Origin: Pseudomonadota bacterium
GTDB lineage: Bacteria; Pseudomonadota; Alphaproteobacteria; Rickettsiales; SXRF01
Assembly: GCA_028873275.1 (NCBI GenBank)
Contig: JAGWLJ010000092.1
Span: 1-6,381, forward strand
Direction: 5' to 3'
Length of the DNA: 6,381 bases
This document shows, in pieces, positions 1-5,192 of the stretch. Made by a program: the position numbers and the translations under genes. A model generated the notes under the pieces. That model ran no database searches. It had not been told where the DNA came from and worked only from the letters and a program-made list of their open reading frames with translations. Each line of letters begins with the position of its first letter. The first letter of the stretch is position 1.

Positions 1-329
1 TCGATTTTAACGGCACGCTCGACGGCAACATCCGCTGCGCCACCTTCATCCTGCGCGACAAGGGCGTCGTCAACGGCGAGATCACCGCCGACAGCGCGAT
101 GATCTACGGCAAGGTCAAAGGCCTCATCCGCGCCAAGAACGTGCAGCTTTTCTCCACCTGCCGCGTCGAAGGCATCATCATGCATGAAGGCCTCACCATC
201 GAAGACGGCGCCTTCGTCGACGGCAAATTCAAGCGCACGGACAAAGCCCCCACCGCCGAAGAAGACGAAGAAGAATCCACCGACGCCGGCGGCATCAAGA
301 TGCTGGAGAATATCAGGCTGATCAGGTAG
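1..329 (+). CDS. Bactofilin (polymer-forming cytoskeletal protein), 3' part only
   Basis: The reading frame is open from base 3 to the TAG at 327-329, giving 108 visible residues; the start lies upstream of the window. The visible part has the repetitive Gly/hydrophobic pattern of the bactofilin beta-helix (DUF583): short strands separated by turns such as NGTLDGNI, GVVNGEI, YGKVKGLI, CRVEGIIM and FVDGKF. The last 30 or so residues form a charged, acidic tail (EEDEEES) and a basic end (IRLIR), which fits the unstructured tails that flank bactofilin cores. Bactofilins polymerise without nucleotide into filaments, often at the inner membrane, and serve in cell shape, polarity or cell-wall enzyme placement. 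The specific role here cannot be told. An internal ATG at 99 is inside the beta-helix and is not the start. The gene ends 2 bp from a convergent gene. Confidence 0.88.
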   Translation, partial: DFNGTLDGNIRCATFILRDKGVVNGEITADSAMIYGKVKGLIRAKNVQLFSTCRVEGIIMHEGLTIEDGAFVDGKFKRTDKAPTAEEDEEESTDAGGIKMLENIRLIR

Positions 330-331
330 AA

Positions 332-658
332 TCAGTAACGGTCTCTTCTGTTTCTTTCTTCTTCCGCTTTAGCCATTACGTTTAATTTTGCGCTGTAAAA
401 TCCCTGCCGCATTTCGGCATCGATAATGTTATCGCCTTTAGATAATGTGACGAGAGGGGGAGTTCCGGAATCAAGTTCTGATTCCAGCCATAAGCGTGCA
501 GCTTCATATACCATGCGAACTGAATATTTTTTAAAGCCAGAGGGCAGACTCTCAGCCGCATCTTCAACCAACTGCTTCCAAAGCCCGGCCGTTTTCAAAC
601 GGCCCTGGATATCGCTCAAGGGTAATTCAGGATGATCTTGATTCGAATCGTATTGCAT
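332..658 (-). CDS. Hypothetical protein, 108 aa, AT-rich
   Basis: I do not recognise this protein. It is 108 residues, soluble-looking, with no signal peptide or membrane segment. The N-terminus is acidic (MQYDSNQDHPELPLSD), the middle looks helical (LWKQLVEDAAESL, MVYEAARLWLESEL) and the C-terminus is highly charged (AEEERNRRDRY). The composition looks like a real protein, and the frame is open across the whole AT-richer block, but the ATG at 656-658 has no clear Shine-Dalgarno sequence (upstream bases on the coding strand are CTTCTCAGTA). Base composition is clearly more AT-rich than the bactofilin and kinase genes, so recent acquisition is possible. It is convergent with the bactofilin gene, with two bases between the stops. 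A shorter + strand frame at 426-635 is judged to be a shadow. Confidence 0.6.
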   Translation of the reverse strand: MQYDSNQDHPELPLSDIQGRLKTAGLWKQLVEDAAESLPSGFKKYSVRMVYEAARLWLESELDSGTPPLVTLSKGDNIIDAEMRQGFYSAKLNVMAKAEEERNRRDRY

Positions 659-749
659 TACTGAGAAGCAAATTTTTTGAGTCTTTATATTAAAGCATTG
701 TCCTATTCAGAGAAAGGCTTTTCGGTAACGTACCACATATACTGCCCCA

Positions 750-846
750 GTCCGTCTTCGCCCAAGAAGGCTATGCCGGACAGGCTCGCCCTTAGAGCCG
801 TGCTCCACCTGGCTGCGCCAGGCGTAGCCCGGAGGGCGAAGCCTGG
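750..846. repeat. Cluster of palindromes adjoining the tRNA-Val 3' end
   Basis: Four inverted repeats lie back to back. They are GTCCG/CGGAC (750-754 with 777-781, with an inner GCC/GGC pair), GGCTC/GAGCC (783-787 with 795-799), CCTGGC/GCCAGG (808-813 with 817-822, loop TGC), and CCAGGC/GCCTGG (818-823 with 841-846). The last continues inward with mismatches to GCCC/GGGC around a GGA loop. The third and fourth share bases, so they are alternative folds. The fourth includes the three bases that encode the tRNA CCA end. In the tRNA sense strand this sequence follows the mature tRNA directly. It looks like a REP-type or tRNA-associated palindromic element. It has no T-tract, so it is not a typical intrinsic terminator. 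Confidence 0.55.
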
Positions 847-920
847 TGGGCGGTAATGGACTCGAACCATCGACCTCCACGATGTCAACGTGGCGCTCTA
901 ACCAGCTGAGCTAACCGCCC
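844..920 (-). tRNA. tRNA-Val (anticodon GAC)
   Basis: Read on the minus strand, the 77 bases fold into a full cloverleaf. The acceptor stem is GGGCGGT (914-920) with ACCGCCC (848-854), the discriminator is A (847) and CCA is encoded (844-846). The D-arm is GCTC/GAGC with loop AGCTGGTTA. The anticodon arm is CCACG-TTGACAT-CGTGG, which gives anticodon GAC (valine, reading GUC and GUU). The T-arm is GATGG-TTCGAGT-CCATT, with one G-U pair. All invariant positions that can be checked by eye are present. No second tRNA is adjacent. Confidence 0.97.
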
Positions 921-944
921 TTAATCTTTAAAAAAGGAGCGTGA

Positions 945-974
945 TTGATATCAGCAAACGCCGCCGGGATGCAA
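945..974 (-). promoter_or_regulatory. Likely promoter of tRNA-Val
   Basis: On the minus strand TTGCAT (969-974) is followed after 18 bases by TATCAA (945-950), a fair sigma-70-type -35/-10 pair. Initiation would fall near 937-939, leaving a leader of about 17-19 bases before the mature tRNA 5' end at 920. The position is right, but the match to consensus is only moderate. Confidence 0.35.
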
Positions 975-1020
975 GCAGATTTTATAGCCTGCGCCGCCGC
1001 CGCGCCCCATCGCATGCGAA

Positions 1021-1049
1021 TTGACTTATTCCATGGGTTTATTTAGGCT
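1021..1049 (+). promoter_or_regulatory. Possible promoter of the exported-protein gene
   Basis: TTGACT (1021-1026) matches the -35 consensus at five of six bases. A spacer of 17 leads to TAGGCT (1044-1049), which is a poor -10. It sits about 30-55 bases ahead of the ATG at 1077, so the placement is sensible, but the weak -10 keeps confidence low. Confidence 0.25.
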
Positions 1050-1076
1050 GAGCTGGCCATTTGAGGAGGCTTCACG

Positions 1077-1472
1077 ATGTTCCGTATCTGTAAGAAAATC
1101 AGCGCCGCCGCGCTTCTGCTTACTCTGTTTTCCGGATACGCCATGGCAACGCCCACCCTGCAGCCTTCGGGGCCGATCGGGCAGAAGCCGCTGCTGGTCA
1201 TCCGCTTCAACACGCAGCATCTTTATTATGAGCATGCGCTGCGGCTGGCCGTAGACAGTACGCAAAAAGCCAAGCCGGATGCCGAATATACCGTGATCTC
1301 CTACACTCCCGCCGAAACCGGTGACAGCCGGACAAGCGCCAATGCCGAGGAAAATCTCCATGCCGTGGCGCAGGCCATAGAGAATCTGGGGGTCAAACCG
1401 TCGCGCATCCATACGGCCAGCCAGAATGCTTCTGCCGTCGCCAGCCAGGAAATTGATATTTTTGTGAAATAA
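1077..1472 (+). CDS. Small exported protein with weak OmpA-C-like tail, 131 aa
   Basis: A strong Shine-Dalgarno sequence, GAGGAGG (1063-1069), lies 7 bases before the ATG and fixes the start. Residues 1-24 form a Sec signal peptide: basic MFRICKK, hydrophobic core AAALLLTLFSG, and an AMA site before Thr25. The mature part (about 107 aa) has no cysteine, so it is not a lipoprotein, and it has no membrane helix, so it is probably periplasmic. It begins with a beta-strand-like segment, LLVIRFNTQHLYYE, and has a later strand, EYTVISYTPAE. Next come a helix with Asn/Ala-rich start (NAEENLHAVAQAIENLGV), PSRI, and a last strand, EIDIFVK. The order helix - GV.PSRI - strand resembles the C-terminal half of OmpA-like peptidoglycan-binding domains. 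The key Asp/Arg diaminopimelate-binding pattern is not evident, so peptidoglycan binding is not claimed. No specific function can be named. It stands alone between the divergent tRNA and the kinase. Confidence 0.85.
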   Translation: MFRICKKISAAALLLTLFSGYAMATPTLQPSGPIGQKPLLVIRFNTQHLYYEHALRLAVDSTQKAKPDAEYTVISYTPAETGDSRTSANAEENLHAVAQAIENLGVKPSRIHTASQNASAVASQEIDIFVK

Positions 1473-1586
1473 TCCAGCCGGATAAAAAAATATCAGCCCG
1501 GCACGGCCATTTATCAGAAACAGATAAGGCACACAGCACCAATCTCTCTCCTTCTGGATCAGAGCCCAAAAAACTCCCAATACTAT

Positions 1587-1616
1587 CTGATCATATCCTT
1601 ATGGACTTTTTATAAG
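1587..1616 (+). promoter_or_regulatory. Tentative promoter of the kinase operon
   Basis: TATAAG (1611-1616) is a good -10 candidate. Eighteen bases upstream lies only CTGATC (1587-1592), a weak -35. Initiation would fall near 1623 and give a leader of about 38 bases. The -10 lies within a TTTTTATAA (1607-1615), which also occurs upstream of the convergent response-regulator gene. The rest of the gap 1473-1660 shows only weak short hairpins and no clear terminator for the preceding gene. Confidence 0.22.
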
Positions 1617-1660
1617 CTATTGGCACATGCTGGTAGCCCACCTCGAATCCACACAACCCG

Positions 1661-3691
1661 ATGACCACGGCTCCAGACGCACCGGCACCTCGCAATCTCG
1701 TTATTGCCAGTATCGAAGATCACCCCAAGGCCATCCTCCTGCTTCTGGCCGCGCGCCGGCTCGCCCGCGAAAAAGGCATGCGCTGGCAAGCCGTTTTCAC
1801 CGAAACGCCGGGCCGCATGGGCATGAAAGACGGCTCGCAGGAGCGCATGCTGCAGCTCTTTACCCTTGCCGGCCAGATGGGTGGGGAGGGTATCCGCATC
1901 GAAGCGGAAAATATCGAAAAAGGCCTGGCGCTGCTGCTTGAAAAAGAAAAAAACCAGGTGGGATGGGTCATCCTCGGCAGCACGGAGGGAGAAAGCCATT
2001 CGCGCTTCGGCATCCATACTCCGGCATGGATGCGCCTGGTGCGGCTGGCCAGCAAATACTCGCAGGTGGAAATTATTCCGCTCTCCGGCCAGCCTTATCA
2101 TCAGGGATTAAGCGAAAAACTCGGCCTGCATGCGCTGCGCCCCCTTTATTTTTTCTATACGCTGCTGGCGGTGGGCGTTGCCTTCCTGGCATCGCTGCTC
2201 ATTGGCAACCTGTTTCCCGATACGGCATACGGTGCGCGTGACAAAAACGCCGCGCTGATGCTGATGGTGGCATGCGCTTTCGTCGCCGAACGCTTCGGAC
2301 TGATGCCGGGACTTCTGGCCTCCGTGTCCAGCGCCATGATCGTCGATTATTATTTCACCATACCCTACCGCGACCTGAGCCTGGTCACCGCCACCGATAT
2401 CGTCAGCCTCCTGTTGTTCCTGTCGACCACGGTCATGGTGGCGCTTCTCACCAGCCGGCCCAAGGATTACGCCCGCAAGGTTGCCAAGCGCGAGCTGGGC
2501 ACCAAGGCGTTGTTTACGCTCTACCGTACCGCCTCCACCGCTTTCACCCGCGAGCAGGCCCTGGAAAAATTGCAGCAGAAGCTGGCTCACATGCTGGAAA
2601 TGGAAGTCGCTTTTTTTCTTCCTTCTTCCGAGCGCATCGAAGCCGCCTTCCCCGCCGCCGTGGAGCTGGCGCCGGAAGACCGCAAGGCGCTGGACCTGTG
2701 CTGGTCGGAGACGAAGGCGACCGGCCTTGCCTCGCCGGAAGGACAAGAAGCGGCATGGCGCTTCGAACCGATGGTGGCGTCAGGAAGCGTCATCGGCGTC
2801 ATGGGCGTGAAACCGAGATCCCGCTCGCAGCTCGACGCCTGGTTCGGCCAGTTCCTGAGCGCCATCGCGGACCAGACCGCCTCGATCATCCAGCATATCG
2901 ATCTCGAGCGCACCATGCAGGAAACGCGGCTGCGCGAAGAGCGCGAGCAGCTACGGTCCATATTGCTATCCAGCGTCTCGCATGATTTCAAGACGCCGCT
3001 GGCGGGCATCATCGGCGCGCTCAGCGTGCATCGCAGCCTGGGCGAGCGGCTGACGCCGCAGAAACGCGCCGAACTGATCGATTCCGCCATCGAGGAGGCG
3101 CAGCGGCTGGACAGTTTCATCACCAATATCCTCGACATGACGCGTCTGGAGAGCTGCGACATCCGCTTCCGCAAGGAATGGTACAGCTTCGAAGCGATGG
3201 TGGCCGAGGTGACGCGCCGACTTAAACACCGGCTGCGTCAGCACCAGCTGGCGATCGACCTCTGCGCGCCCGATGTTGAAGTGTACGCCGACATCATGAT
3301 GACCGAGCAGGTGCTGCAGAACGTGCTCGACAACGCCAGCAAATACACCCCGCCCGGCACGTGCATCGACATCAGCTGCCAGCTGGAGCCCAATGGCCGG
3401 CTGATCTGCTTCGTGCACGACCACGGCCCCGGCCTGCCACCGGACCGCCTCAATCACATTTTCGACAAATACGCCCGCCTGCATAAGAAAGATTCGCAGA
3501 TCGCCGGCACGGGGCTCGGCCTCGCCATCAGCAAGACCATCATGGAAGCGCAGGGCGGCTCGATCGTCGCCGCCAACCACCCGGAAGGGGGAGCGCTGTT
3601 CACGCTATGCCTGCCGCAATGGCGCAGGCTCGACCAGACCAAAGGAGCATCCGGTGACATCGCTTACAAGCAAGCGCATCATAGCCATTGA
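1661..3691 (+). CDS. KdpD-type membrane sensor histidine kinase lacking the N-terminal KdpD domain
   Basis: This 676-aa protein has the architecture of the C-terminal three quarters of KdpD. Residues 12-142 form a UspA-like domain (RNLVIASIED, VGWVILGS, EIIPLSG). Residues 160-263 hold four hydrophobic segments of the KdpD/DUF4118 membrane region: YFFYTLLAVGVAFLASLLIG, AALMLMVACAFVAERFG, the GLLASVSSAMIVDYYFTIPY loop, and VSLLLFLSTTVMVALL. A GAF-like region (about 285-410) and a short coiled coil (412-432) follow. The HisKA H-box is SSVSHDFKTPLAG with phosphoacceptor His441. The ATPase domain has an N-box (QNVLDNASKYTP, 553-564), G1 DHGPG (587-591), F-box IFDKY (600-604) and G2 GTGLGLAISK (616-625). 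All catalytic motifs look intact. E. coli KdpD is 894 aa. The roughly 210-residue N-terminal KdpD domain with its Walker A motif is absent, and no in-frame room exists for it because a TAG at 1634-1636 precedes the only ATG (1661). That ATG has no visible Shine-Dalgarno. The 3' end overlaps the receiver gene by 38 bases, so the two are co-transcribed. The signal sensed is unknown. Confidence 0.93.
   Translation: MTTAPDAPAPRNLVIASIEDHPKAILLLLAARRLAREKGMRWQAVFTETPGRMGMKDGSQERMLQLFTLAGQMGGEGIRIEAENIEKGLALLLEKEKNQVGWVILGSTEGESHSRFGIHTPAWMRLVRLASKYSQVEIIPLSGQPYHQGLSEKLGLHALRPLYFFYTLLAVGVAFLASLLIGNLFPDTAYGARDKNAALMLMVACAFVAERFGLMPGLLASVSSAMIVDYYFTIPYRDLSLVTATDIVSLLLFLSTTVMVALLTSRPKDYARKVAKRELGTKALFTLYRTASTAFTREQALEKLQQKLAHMLEMEVAFFLPSSERIEAAFPAAVELAPEDRKALDLCWSETKATGLASPEGQEAAWRFEPMVASGSVIGVMGVKPRSRSQLDAWFGQFLSAIADQTASIIQHIDLERTMQETRLREEREQLRSILLSSVSHDFKTPLAGIIGALSVHRSLGERLTPQKRAELIDSAIEEAQRLDSFITNILDMTRLESCDIRFRKEWYSFEAMVAEVTRRLKHRLRQHQLAIDLCAPDVEVYADIMMTEQVLQNVLDNASKYTPPGTCIDISCQLEPNGRLICFVHDHGPGLPPDRLNHIFDKYARLHKKDSQIAGTGLGLAISKTIMEAQGGSIVAANHPEGGALFTLCLPQWRRLDQTKGASGDIAYKQAHHSH
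3641..3656 (+). promoter_or_regulatory. Ribosome binding site and GTG start of the receiver gene
   Basis: AAAGGAG (3641-3647) sits 6 bases before a GTG (3654-3656), inside the last codons of the kinase. This spacing selects GTG as the start. No in-frame ATG gives a complete receiver domain. The arrangement implies translational coupling with the kinase. Confidence 0.75.
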
Positions 3692-4097
3692 CGATACGCA
3701 TTCCATCCTGACCTTCCTGCGTATTTCGCTGGAGGCACTGGGAGTGGAGTTTCATGGCGCGGCGACGGCGGCCGGAGGGATTGCCCTGTGCGAAACCGCC
3801 CAGCCCGACCTGGTGGTGCTCGATCTGGGCCTGCCCGATCAGGAGGGGCTCAATATCCTGCCGCGCCTGAAACGCCTGTATAAAGACCGTAACCTGCCGG
3901 TCATCGTACTCACCGTGCGCAAAGAACAGGAATCCCTGGAAGCAGCCTCAAAGCTGGGCGCCAACGCCTATGTCACCAAGCCGTTCATTATGGACGATCT
4001 CATCGAAGTCATCCGCCGGTGCCTGGATGGCGGGAATAATCACAGCAAGCGGGATGCGAAAAGCACCGGCACGGCGGCATTCGCTGGAACGGCCTGA
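3654..4097 (+). CDS. Stand-alone receiver (CheY-like) response regulator, 147 aa
   Basis: One REC domain fills residues 7-125. The acidic pair is Asp13-Asp14 (IIAIDD), the phosphoacceptor is Asp57 in VVLDLGLPD, the switch Thr is Thr87 (VIVLTVR) and the conserved Lys is Lys109 (YVTKPF), so the phosphorylation site looks functional. After the receiver only about 22 residues remain, a low-complexity tail rich in Asn, Lys, Thr and Ala (NNHSKRDAK...AAFAGTA). No DNA-binding, enzymatic or other output domain is present. The gene overlaps the kinase gene by 38 bases, so it is probably the kinase's immediate partner. Possible roles, from what is known of single-domain receivers, are a phosphate sink, a relay intermediate, or a regulator acting by protein contact. 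It converges on the KdpE-like gene, whose stop lies 58 bases away. Confidence 0.93.
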   Translation: MTSLTSKRIIAIDDTHSILTFLRISLEALGVEFHGAATAAGGIALCETAQPDLVVLDLGLPDQEGLNILPRLKRLYKDRNLPVIVLTVRKEQESLEAASKLGANAYVTKPFIMDDLIEVIRRCLDGGNNHSKRDAKSTGTAAFAGTA

Positions 4098-4139
4098 TTA
4101 CCGGCAGGTTTGATAATTTGTATCGGGAATAATCAGGCC
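4091..4139. repeat. Perfect 10-bp inverted repeat at the convergent junction
   Basis: GGCCTGATTA (4091-4100) and TAATCAGGCC (4130-4139) are exact reverse complements across a 29-base centre. Inside the centre CCG/CGG (4101-4103 with 4124-4126) and GATA/TATC can pair further. The left arm contains the TGA stop of the receiver gene. The RNA of either strand would fold into this stem. Neither side has a T-tract, so it is not a standard intrinsic terminator. It may serve as a bidirectional 3'-end structure or a protein site. Confidence 0.6.
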
Positions 4140-4147
4140 CGCAGGAG

Positions 4148-4165
4148 GGGAGCTTTTACGCTCCC
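4148..4165. repeat. Short hairpin over the KdpE-like stop codon
   Basis: GGGAGC (4148-4153) and GCTCCC (4160-4165) form a 6-bp stem around TTTTAC, which contains the TAA stop (minus strand, 4156-4158). No T-tract follows on either strand. It could help the larger inverted repeat at 4091-4139 to end or protect the two converging transcripts. Confidence 0.35.
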
Positions 4166-4905
4166 GCCCCTACCGATTCCTTCTGGCGGATCAGCACAGG
4201 CTGCTCCGGTTCAGGCAGCGACTCCATGCGATATCCGATGCCCGGCTCGGTGATGATATAGCACGGGCCGGAGGGATCGGCTTCGATCTTCTCGCGCAGC
4301 TGCCGCACATAGACGCGCAGGTACTGCATGTCCTCGGTATGGGCGTGGCCCCAGACATCCTTCAGTATCTGCTTGTGGGTAAGCATCTTGCCGCGGTGGA
4401 CGAGGAAATAGCGCAGAAGCTCGTATTCCTTGGGCGTAAACACGGTTTTGACGCCATTCAGAAACACTTCGTGCCGCACCAGGTCCATGCGGATGGCGCC
4501 GTTGGAAATTTCCGGCTCGCCGGCTTCCTGGGTGGCCGCCTTGCGCAGGTTGGCGTGGATGCGCGCCAGCAGGACATCCGGGTTGAACGGCTTGATGACA
4601 TAGTCGTCAGCCCCGGCCGCCAGCGCCTTGATAATCTCGTCATCGGCGTTGCGCACGGAGCAGACAATGATCGGCACCTGCGACCATTCACGGATGCTGG
4701 CGATCACCTGCTTGCCGTCAATATCGGGCAGTCCGAGATCCAACAGCACGATGTCCGGCCCGACCGAGGCGGCCAGGCGCTTGCCCTCGCGACCGTTGTC
4801 GCACTCGACAATCTTGTAGCCGGCGCTCTCCAGGGAGATATTCAGCACTTTACGGATCGGCGGTTCGTCCTCGATAATCAGCACGGTGTTTTTCTTCTGG
4901 TTCAT
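4156..4905 (-). CDS. kdpE: KdpE-like OmpR/PhoB-family response regulator, 249 aa
   Basis: Residues 6-122 are a receiver domain: acidic pair Glu12-Asp13 (LIIEDE), phosphoacceptor Asp56 (VLLDLGLPD), Ser83 at the switch position (IIVCSVRN) and Lys105 (YVIKPFNPD). Residues 133-228 are an OmpR-type winged helix: FTPKEYELLRYFLVHRGKML, THKQILKDVWG, the recognition helix region MQYLRVYVRQLREKIE, and the wing hairpin YIITEPGIGYRM. The receiver and DNA-binding regions most resemble KdpE (225 aa in E. coli). About 20 extra C-terminal residues (PEPEQPVLIRQKESVGAGA) are unusual. The start is the ATG at 4903-4905, chosen because GAGG lies 5 bases upstream on the coding strand and residue 1 then sits just before the receiver. 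A longer frame from a TTG at 4974 would add 23 residues with no domain role and would run over the likely promoter. It would act as a cytoplasmic transcription factor. The KdpD-type kinase on the opposite strand is the obvious partner. The kdpE name rests on similarity, as no pump genes are visible. Confidence 0.92.
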   Translation of the reverse strand: MNQKKNTVLIIEDEPPIRKVLNISLESAGYKIVECDNGREGKRLAASVGPDIVLLDLGLPDIDGKQVIASIREWSQVPIIVCSVRNADDEIIKALAAGADDYVIKPFNPDVLLARIHANLRKAATQEAGEPEISNGAIRMDLVRHEVFLNGVKTVFTPKEYELLRYFLVHRGKMLTHKQILKDVWGHAHTEDMQYLRVYVRQLREKIEADPSGPCYIITEPGIGYRMESLPEPEQPVLIRQKESVGAGA

Positions 4906-4945
4906 ATATGCCTCGCTGGTTGGAATCCGTTTCAACAGACGGAGT

Positions 4946-4974
4946 AATATGCCGGGAAGTTTCCAAAACTGCAA
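4946..4974 (-). promoter_or_regulatory. Likely promoter of the KdpE-like gene
   Basis: On the minus strand TTGCAG (4969-4974) is followed after exactly 17 bases by CATATT (4946-4951). Initiation near 4939 would give a leader of about 34 bases before the ATG at 4905. Spacing and place are good; the match to consensus is moderate. Confidence 0.38.
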
Positions 4975-5156
4975 CCCCGCATTTACGCCTCGGTTAACCC
5001 ATATGCATCTGTTATAAAAACATTATTATGGGTTATTTATTATTTTACGCTGCAGATCATATAGCTGACTTAGGCGGGTCGCCATAACTTCATTCCTCCA
5101 ATCGTTTTACTGGAATATTGAGATACCCTGTTTTCCCTTTTCATGGTCTGATCCTT

Positions 5157-5189
5157 GCCGCTCTTCTTTATGGAGAGCGGCATTTTTTT
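5157..5189 (+). terminator. Rho-independent terminator with no upstream + strand gene
   Basis: GCCGCTCT (5157-5164) pairs perfectly with AGAGCGGC (5174-5181) around a 9-base loop and is followed by A and seven Ts (5183-5189). This is the form of a strong intrinsic terminator for + strand transcription. In the other direction the hairpin is followed by AAGG, so it is one-way. The nearest + strand coding gene upstream ends at 4097, with the convergent KdpE-like gene in between. The terminated RNA is therefore either a non-coding RNA begun in about 4910-5130 or the leader of the gene at 5309. Confidence 0.82.
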
Positions 5190-5192
5190 ATC

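Noticed and set aside
640..649. GATTCGAATC palindrome resembling a tRNA T-loop, considered as an attachment-site copy
   Set aside because: It lies inside the hypothetical gene and shares too few bases with the tRNA-Val 3' end. A 10-base palindrome of this type is expected by chance.
703..888. 61-aa minus-strand frame running through the tRNA-Val gene and its trailer
   Set aside because: Its first 14 or so codons lie inside the tRNA and the rest follows palindromes. There is no ribosome binding site and no protein-like composition. It is an artefact of the tRNA, apart from the short MWYV stretch mentioned as a weak remnant.
941..1024. Possible 27-codon + strand peptide after AAAAAGGAG
   Set aside because: Only one base separates GGAG from the GTG, too short for initiation. 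The region is also the tRNA promoter and leader on the other strand, and the peptide is Arg-rich noise.
1026..1580. 184-aa minus-strand frame
   Set aside because: It is the mirror of the exported-protein gene, which has a signal peptide and strong ribosome binding site. The minus-strand product looks like the reverse of a GC-biased gene.
1610..2101. Long minus-strand and alternative + strand frames over the kinase (also 2108-2746, 2587-3174, 2966-3580)
   Set aside because: They are shadows of the kinase gene, which carries every expected motif. The shadow products are rich in Arg, Pro, Ala and His with no domains.
4339..4947. 202-aa + strand frame opposite the KdpE-like gene
   Set aside because: It is antisense to a fully motif-supported response regulator, with no ribosome binding site or recognisable domain.
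4906..4974. N-terminal extension of the KdpE-like regulator from a TTG at 4974
   Set aside because: The extra 23 residues have no domain role. The ATG at 4905 has GAGG at the right distance and leads straight into the receiver domain.
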